Source of the DNA: Cylindrodendrum hubeiense
Taxonomy: Eukaryota > Ascomycota > Sordariomycetes > Hypocreales > Nectriaceae
NCBI GenBank assembly: GCA_014621425.1
Contig: JAANBB010000096.1
Coordinates: 1-64,000 of the forward strand
Direction of reading: 5' to 3'
Length of the DNA: 64,000 bases
Below are positions 56,786-64,000 of the stretch, in pieces; the stretch's first letter is position 1, and each line of letters begins with the position of its first letter. The translations under genes and the position numbers were made by a program. Under the pieces are notes generated by a model that saw nothing but the letters and a program-made list of their open reading frames with translations, was not told the DNA's origin and searched no databases.

Positions 56786-59700
56786 ATGCCACAGACCCTC
56801 GACCAGCCCCAGCAACGGGCCAATCCTTCGCAAGAAGCCGCACAGATCGCTACCTCCAACCAGACGGTTAACGCCTTCATCGGTGGTCGTCATCACTCGT
56901 GGATGACAGATGCGGCCTCCACGACATCCAACATCATTAGGGGATCCGACGCCGTCCTTCGTAAGCGCGCCCGGCCGAGAAAAGAACACGCACCCCTGTG
57001 TGCTCCGTCTGCGAATGATGGCAACGCCGAGCCACGCGAGAGCACCCCAATAGCCCCGAGATTGGATCAGCCTGTAGTGTTGGATGCTTCGAGGTAATGC
57101 TCCACCAACCCTCATACTATCCACATGTGTCTGTCATTCCAAACCCGCTGCTGCTCACTAGCACAGGCTGCAGTTGGCCGTCGCGTGGTGCATTGTATCC
57201 CAGATGGATGATACGAACTTCTGCTCTGGCCGCCCCGTTGTTCAACTCAGCTAACCCTTGATGGCAGAAACCAAGCCGTCCTCCCCTCTCCAGCTCCAAC
57301 CGACGAGCCAAGCCCGGTCGTCTCAAGCCAGACTGACAGCCCAAATCAAGGCTCAAGCGGCTATGCTGACATCACAGCTCCCCCGCAACGTGTTACCCCC
57401 GAATCCAATTCTCGAGTCTCCATGGCTCCTGCAGCTCCCACAGCTCCTACAGCCCCTACAGCTCCCACACCGGATACCGCCCCAAACTCCATGCCCACCG
57501 CAGGGTCGTTGTTACAGGCCTATGCTTCCTCCCCTCCTGGATCCATCTCGCAGTTGTTGATAGAGCGGGCAATGGCCTCGGCCTCTGGATTTAATGGTTC
57601 TCCACAACAGGCATCAGCTCCCCAGCCCTTAAACCCTGGTGGAGGGAACATATCTTCTCCCCAGGTTAGTCAGAGGACAGGTCCGGATTCCGGGACCACC
57701 GAACGTCGACCCAAGCGCATGCGCCTAAATCAAGATGATTCGGTTACGCATGCACCGAGGGAATGGCTCCAAATATTAACCACTCACATGGAAAAATATA
57801 ATGGTCCAAGGCTACTCAACGAAGCAGTTGAGATCCCTCGGTATAAGATCCTTCGAGATGCCTGCATGAATGAGGACATATTTTACATGGTGCTCCATCA
57901 ACTTTTTTGCGGGTGGTCACGCGATAGGCTCCTCGTCCACGCCCTCTTCGCTTCTCACGTGGGGTTTGAGGCTGTTGACCATGCGTTTGGTTTTATGCAA
58001 GTCATTCTAAGGCAAAATCAGTTGATTTCGCCCGGACACCTCGATTGGCTCACGAACTTTCCGGGACCTCTGGCCGAGGTTTCTCGCAACTCCCCACAGT
58101 GTTTGTGGATTAGCGTGATTGCGCGATTCCTCCACCAACTCTCCTCCTCCTGGGAGCCAATGATGGTGTCGGCCGAGGCAAGGCAATTCCCCTTGCTTGT
58201 ATCTGAGATGGTCCAGAATCTCAGTTGCACCTCCTATCAAATGCAGTCTTTACTCTTCACCACAAGCCGTCGGACTCTTCGTGTTGAGGACGGCCCGCTT
58301 GCAACATCACTCAACGAGATCTTCGTAAAAGACAGAGCCAGCGAAACCCAGATTGCCACTGGCCAACGAAGCGTTGAAGAGGTCCGCCACATCAGAGGCG
58401 GCTTCGCGACAGCATATACAAACACCATGCAGCTCTACAGGCAGCAACAACTATCCAACCAAAGTGAGCTTCACCACATCATTCCAAACAGGCTGGTTTA
58501 CTGACCCCTTATCTCTATAGGCGCTGCATCTTCCCCCACTATGCATAATTTCTCACCCATTGGCCAACGGCATGCTGGACGTCTGTCTGCTCAACCATCT
58601 CCGATTTTATCTCACCCTCACTCTACACTCCCGAGTATTTCTGCAGCCCCATCTCCTATTATCACCCAAGCGGAAGCCCAAATGGCTAGTCGCAGGGTCT
58701 CAGGCCCAGCAATCTTAGGAAGCTCTGCTCCGCGAGTGAATACCCGAGTGCAGAACTCAAACGCATCAAGTTGGGCCCAAAGGTCCCCAGAATCCACGAT
58801 GAATCAAACTTCTCAGAATTTCGTCAACTCTCCTTCACATACCCACCAGCCTTTGACCCCGGGGTCTGCCGGCATAATGCCACCGTATCCTTACTCGACA
58901 TATCCGACACAAGGCGTGCCACCGTCCCGAGTCGTTAATTCGAACGGTCCGGCGCAGAATATACAACGACGAGCGAGTTCATTTCAACAACAGTCGCCAC
59001 ATATCGGGTCGGCTGGTCAAGGTGCTCCTGCACACAATGGACATAGTCAAGGGTTGCAGTTCCCTCAACACGTTCTGCAACCGCCGAATGCTCAACCCAT
59101 GACCCAGGCGCAGGTTAGTCCCGGTCTGCCGACTCAAGCGTGGTCTTCCCAGTACTCGAACTCAGTGCGTTCTTGGCCCCAAGCTGTACCAGCACCCGGC
59201 GGTTATCCTGCTCAGGCCATGGCTGCACAACACCAAAGAACGCTCCCCCCTATCCAGTTAGCCAGCAGTCATCCATCTACACACCACTCTGCTGCGGGCT
59301 ATACCGTGCCTCAAAGTCCTGGACTCGTGAGGCCCTTGAGCGAGATGGAGATACACCCGAATGAGTATGCAGTGAGTCCATACGGTCAACCCTCACTTGA
59401 GATGGGACTTCATCAAGTTGGTCTGCGCAGTCCTCGGCGGGTTCCCACGCAACCGGTACAGGCCCGCTACTACCAATATGTCAAGAAGTTCGAGATCCCG
59501 CCAGTTGCGGTTGAGCCCCAAATCGGATTGCGGACACTGCACTTCAATGTGCCGAAAGACCATATTCAGAAATTGACGACGAAAAAAGAATCAATAGGAG
59601 GGCTACCATTCTGCACCTACTTCGAAGGGTCCTACCGGTATCGTTTGCGCTTGTGCATGCGACCCGATCGGGAGACAAATGTCGAGGCGGCTGATTGGGC

Positions 59701-60505
59701 AGTGTCCGCTTGTTACTGGCCCAAACATATATTCGTCGATGCGAATGGCCACGTGATGGGATTGAGTCGAAAGCAGCATTTCCACAAGGATCTGCCCCTC
59801 GAGTTAACAGATGTACTAGTTATGGGCCAGAATACCATCAGGATCAGCGTACCGTTGGTTGCTGAGAATAACGCCAAGAAAGGGTATAAATATTTCGTTG
59901 CTGTTGAGCTGGTGGAGACGCGGAGCTATGGCTCCCTTAGAGCTATGATTGAAAACCTTGAACACACTTCCACGGACGAGACAAGGAAAAAGATGATTCG
60001 ACGCTTGCGCCCATCAGACTCGGATGATCTTATTGTCGAGGACGAGACCCTCTTGGTCTCCCTGGCAGATCCCTTCAGCGCTAGCCTGGTTGAAGTTCCC
60101 GTTCGAGGCTTGAATTGTCTACACCTCGAATGCTTCGATCTGGAGACATGGCTGCAGACACGACCTAGCAAGCCACCTCAGAAGGGAGGAGGGGCATCCC
60201 AGAAGGGACCAGAGCCGTCTATGGTGGACGTTTGGAAGTGTCCAATTTGCGACCTCGATGCCCGCCCAACCAGTCTTCGAATTGACGACTATTTTGTTCA
60301 AGTCCGCAAGGAGCTGGAGGCTCGGGGCGAAACAAACACCAGGGCTGTAACTATTGCTGCTGACGGCAAGTGGACTGCTGTTGAAGAGCCGGATGATTCG
60401 GACGATGAGACACCTGCGCCGAGCCAAGCTAGGGTAACCAATGGCAACGGGGGGAAGCAAAAGTCAACCCTGGTAGCGGATGTTATCGAAATACTGGACG
60501 ATTAA
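56786..60505 (+). CDS. MIZ/SP-RING zinc-finger protein, putative SUMO E3 ligase
   Basis: Three exons, 56786..57093, 57268..58463 and 58521..60505, give 1162 aa. Splices join LDAS-R-NQAV (GTAATG...CTAAC...GGCAG, 174 nt) and SNQ-S-AASSP (GTGAGC...CTATAG, 57 nt) in frame. The N-terminal part is Pro/Ala/Thr-rich. A helical region at about 210-440 contains CMNEDIFYMVLHQLFCGWSR and QLLIERAMAS-type segments. A Gln/Pro/Ser-rich stretch follows. The MIZ finger near 1030-1085 reads RGLNCLHLECFDLETWLQ then KCPICDLDARPTSL, giving C-x-H-x2-C and CPIC ligands as in PIAS/Siz and Zimp proteins. The C-terminal VADVIEILDD resembles a SUMO-interacting motif. No SAP domain is seen, so it is not a Siz/Pli1 orthologue. 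Start choice is moderately sure: it is the first good in-frame ATG after short upstream ORFs. Confidence 0.78.
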
Positions 60506-61259
60506 CGGGGCCACAGGACCTTTGTGGCGAGAAGCCACGATGAGACCCTGTCGAACAGGGCTTATCATATGGCGTTTGGAGGGTTCGGGCCTAATTTGAG
60601 GTCCAGGGACATTGTGATTTGAAAGAACAGATACCACCACAGTTTGCTTTGCTTTATTTTTTTGGCTGGCGTTGAAGGACGAGAGAATGGCTTCAGGCTC
60701 GGACTCGCATTTATTGTCGTTCATCTGCATAAGTTATATGATAGAACCAGTAGTGCAAACAGAGCCCCGGTTTCGGCTAGGCCAAAGGAATTGGCAGGTC
60801 GAGGGGACAATGAATCCTGGGAATTGAGCATCATGCAGAAGAAAAAAGTGTACACTTGAACCTATGTCAGTAATTCAGTGATTTTTGGCAAGGCTTGTGT
60901 GTTAGTTAAGTTAGTGACGCTAGTGACGTGAGCTCATGTGCGACTAGGTTTTAGTCGTGTTTATGATATCGTCATCCTTTTGGGGGTGTTTGTTGAGAAG
61001 TTGAGGAATGGTCTGCTGAGTTCACAGCTCAGTGTTGGAGTTGGCCAGAGGTAGAGTGAGTGCTAGTGTCGGTACGAAGGTGGCGGGGAATGTGAGCAAA
61101 GATACAAACACAGCACCTGATTTTGTGCGGGTGTTGAGGTACTCTATATCCCGGTCCCCAGAATTAGTGAATAAAAATTAACCCGACCTACAATCCGCGT
61201 GAGACCTAGACTAGCTACCTTCTTGGCCATCAAGCCCAACATCTCGGTAGTCGGTCGCC
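60506..61259. promoter_or_regulatory. 3' UTR of the MIZ gene and promoter of the Zn2Cys6 gene
   Basis: No gene supported. GTGACG/GTTAGT short repeats occur near 60900-60930. Confidence 0.45.
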
Positions 61260-63369
61260 ATGGCAGATCGCCCTCCCAGTCCCCCGCGTCGGCTCAGGGC
61301 TTGTGCGCCATGCACCCGAGCCAAAGCGCGATGCCATTTCAAGGAGGAGGGTGCTGGGCGGCACCTCTGTGAGAGGTGAGCAACTTTGTAGAGGGTTTTG
61401 GGGCGGAATGATGAAGGGACTGACGAATTAGGATAGGTGTGAAAGGCTTGGCATTGAGTGTTCTGCAAAAACAGTAAAGAGTTTGAGAAAGCCGAGACAA
61501 GTTAAACTGGTAAACGGGTAAGCTCCAATATGGGAAAGCTGAGATGGGTTGACACATGCTGATTGTCTCCACCCAGAGGAGTTACCTTGGAGCGCTCAGA
61601 GACGCCTCGGATTAGCAGCAACGATGGCCTATTTCCTCTAGCATCCGGGGACCGAATGCATTACCGTCCGGATGTCCGCAACTCCTCAGATGTCGCACGG
61701 ACCGGGGAGAGTAACCACGATATTGGGCATTCTCAACACGTTGGCCACGGACCTACAACACAACGAGACTCTGTAGCGACCCTTCCCCCCTTGGGACTCT
61801 CATGGGATCAGGCAACTCGGATCCTGACCATTTTTCGGAGCCATTATATGCCTGTCTTTCCCTTTGTTATAATCGATGATGCAACCATACCTCAGCAACT
61901 TCACACCAGTAGACCGTTCCTATTTCGAGCCATCATGCTAGTCGCCGCGCCTCTATCGGTGCCCCGGATCGTCAAGATGAAGCGCAACGTACTTGCATAT
62001 CTGGGCCAGCAGATTTTTGTTGAGGAAAAGCGGACGTTGGATTTACTCCAAGGTCTCTTGGTTTGTATTGCTTGGTAAGGCCCAGAGGACGTCGACTTCT
62101 AACACATGAATCGACGCTAACGTGATGTGATATGATATCTAGGGCCCATACTTGCCAGATCAGTGACGAACAGGTTACAAACCTGACACATCTGGCTCTA
62201 GGATATGCACATAATCTTGGTATCACCAAAATCCCAGCTGCTCATCCCCGGATAGTTGATTCGAAAGACGCTTCCAAGGAGAAGACAAAGACGGCGAATA
62301 CTGACACAATTGAGAGAACCCATTCCTCGGAGGAGCAGCGAGCTTTCCTCGGCTGTTTCTGTACACTCTCAATGTAAGTTGACAATACACAACGTATTTG
62401 ATTACTTATAAATACCTAAATAATTGTACCAGAACGTCGTTTCAAGCTTCGCGGCGCGACCCTCTTAGTGGTCCGTATGTTGACGTGTCTCGCGACGCCC
62501 TCTCCGACATGAGCACATCACGGACCGATCTTCTCCTCAATGGAATCGTCCATATAGTACAAATGAGTGATAAGCTCTCGAAGGGATTCGGCGAACCACA
62601 CGAGCGTGACCAAGCCCGCTCGTATGCCTTTCTTCTCGAAGGCAGTGGGCGCCGATTCCGTACACAATTGGATCGCCTCGCCGAGAACACGGCGCATCCA
62701 GATATTGCCGAGCATCGGTCATTTTTCGAGCTCTACCATCAATACCTTATTGTACGGTTGTATGAGCCTGCCGTTACTGTAGCTGAAAGACCGGAAGAGG
62801 GCGTCCCCCCATCCATGTACCGCTCGTTGTGCCTGCGCAATTGCCTCGGCGCTGCGCAAGAGTTCTTAGAGCTCCTCCTAGCGCAACCCATCGACACATA
62901 CTTGCGCCATTCTATCATCAACACTGGCCAGGCCGCCTTCGTAATGTTCATGACAGCACGACTTCTTCTCATCGACACGCCAGACTGGGACGTTGCGCTC
63001 GCACGCCAGACGCTCGACTTGCGAACTACCCTGGACCAAATATTCGCACATGTCACTGAGGCAGAAGAACTGCGGGTGAGGACTATGGAAGAGTTTGCCG
63101 TGGAGACAGGATATGTAGTGACCGACGAGGAAAGAAAATCGGGGAGTAGACTGGTGGAGATGGCGCAGAAGACGCGATGGTTGCGGGAGTGGTTTGACGC
63201 CAGACTTCAGGGTCGGCCGATGCAGGAGCATTGGCCATTTCCAGCGGATGGGATGGGAGGGATGGCGAAAGAGGCTGGTGATAAAGGGGTAGCACCATCG
63301 TGGTCTGTAGGGTTATTGGGGGATATGGTATGGAATTTTGACCCTCCAAGTGGGCGACTTGCTTCATGA
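61260..63369 (+). CDS. Zn(II)2Cys6 fungal transcription factor
   Basis: Five exons, 61260..61375, 61437..61517, 61577..62074, 62143..62373 and 62433..63369, give 620 aa. All four introns are 59-68 nt with GT...AG and in-frame joins. The zinc cluster is at residues about 16-49: CAPCTRAKARC, an 11-residue loop to a fourth Cys, then CERCERLGIEC completed across intron 1. This gives C-x2-C-x6-C-x11-C-x2-C-x6-C. A basic linker (KSLRKPRQVK) follows. The middle region (HYMPVFPFVIIDDATIPQQL, SRPFLFRAIMLVAAPLSVPR) is the start of the fungal-specific regulatory domain, close in style to Leu3/War1-type regulators. Such proteins usually bind CGG repeats. No metabolic cluster is seen alongside, so the target is unknown. 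Confidence 0.88.
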
Positions 63370-63572
63370 CGGGATCATGCAATAGTGAAGGTGCTACTTT
63401 GGTTGAGGCTTATAGTTATTCATCGTGGGGTATCTGAGCAAGTCTAAAAACAAAAGAACTAGAAGTGATATAAATGACACAAGGCCAGCCAAAAAATACA
63501 AAACGCCGTGTTGTGATACACTCATGGAACAGTTCGCCATCTCATCAACGCCACCTCATCAACACCATTCCC

Positions 63573-64000
63573 TTACTTATAGTCCTCATCATCAGAGCTA
63601 AGCGAGTCATACTCATACTCACTGGAAGAGATAGAGTTATAATCTCCAGAGAATGGAAACTCAATGTCTTCATCATAGTCGGATTCGTCATCACATGATT
63701 CATCTTCATCATCATGCTTACCATTCACAAAATCCTCCCAGCAGTTGGCGTCATTTAAATCAACGAGATGTACCCGCGCTCTCCACTTCTTTTTCAGAAT
63801 GCCATTCTCATCATACGGCTCCTGCCTTGTCCAATCCGTCCACAGGCCTATGATTTTCGAGGCCTTTGAGTTCCTCACATCGAACCACTCTTGGTGTTTC
63901 ACAGCGCAGCGTGGACACCCGGCTGCCTCGCGCATGCGCTCGTTCTTCAGTTCGGCATGCACAAGCTTTTCGACTTTGACGTACAGCTCGGAGGAGAAGC
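63573..64000 (-). CDS. Unknown protein with acidic C-terminus, 5' end outside window
   Basis: The minus-strand frame is open to the window edge, so the N-terminus is missing; about 142 residues are visible. It begins mid-protein with SSELYVKVEKLVHAEL, then GCPRCAVKHQEWFDVRNS with a CxxC pair, and WRARVHLVDLNDANCWEDF. The C-terminal 55 residues are strongly acidic (Asp/Glu/Ser/Tyr). I do not recognise the family. A second CxxC that would complete a zinc site is not seen in the visible part. Confidence 0.6.
   Translation of the reverse strand, partial: FSSELYVKVEKLVHAELKNERMREAAGCPRCAVKHQEWFDVRNSKASKIIGLWTDWTRQEPYDENGILKKKWRARVHLVDLNDANCWEDFVNGKHDDEDESCDDESDYDEDIEFPFSGDYNSISSSEYEYDSLSSDDEDYK

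Overview
The window is nuclear DNA of a filamentous ascomycete. Protein genes carry short introns (54-247 nt) with GT...AG ends and CTAAC/CTGAC-like branch sites. Several families are fungal: DASH subunit Spc34, Sld2, Lte1, a Boi-type SH3-SAM-PH protein, a DIM-2-type DNA methyltransferase and a Zn2Cys6 regulator. Codon and intron style fit Sordariomycetes, perhaps Hypocreales; this is inference. A run of tRNA genes contains both ordinary and unusual introns.

Layout. 1-17.2 kb is a dense housekeeping block: LTE1 (+), ribosomal protein uS2/RPS0 (-) divergent from mitoribosomal uS15m (+), V-ATPase subunit d (-) divergent from NOP58 (+), then a stomatin/SPFH gene (-). 17.2-26.6 kb is gene-poor and holds six tRNA genes: four Asn(GTT), one Glu(CTC) and one Pro(AGG). 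26.6-39.6 kb carries a DIM-2-like cytosine methyltransferase (-), SLD2 (-), a Topors-like RING protein (+), a DsbA/FrnE-like protein (+), SPC34 (-) and an acidic protein of unknown function (-). 39.6-44.7 kb has no recognisable gene. 44.7-49.0 kb has an AT-hook ORF running into an FHL1-like FHA/forkhead gene with two apparent frameshifts. 49.8-52.8 kb is a BOI-type gene with one unresolved base (N) and a local frame break. 56.8-60.5 kb is a MIZ/SP-RING gene, 61.3-63.4 kb a Zn2Cys6 regulator, and a partial gene runs off the right edge.

The most unusual signal is in the tRNA-Asn genes. Three of four copies are interrupted in the D-loop, after the GGCT that follows A14/A15, by 51-54 nt inserts. 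Each insert begins GTAAGT, has an ACTAAT branch-like box 11 nt before its end, and ends AAAG. The fourth copy lacks the insert and reads straight through. This looks like spliceosomal introns inside tRNA genes, at a place where the usual tRNA endonuclease introns (position 37/38) do not occur. The Glu and Pro genes in the same cluster carry ordinary 37/38 introns and so serve as internal controls.

Functionally the coding genes are mostly core machinery: translation, ribosome biogenesis, replication initiation, kinetochore, mitotic exit/polarity and chromatin. They do not form a metabolic cluster. Coordinates were worked out by eye from splice signals and reading frames. Family names rest on recognised motifs, not on a database search.
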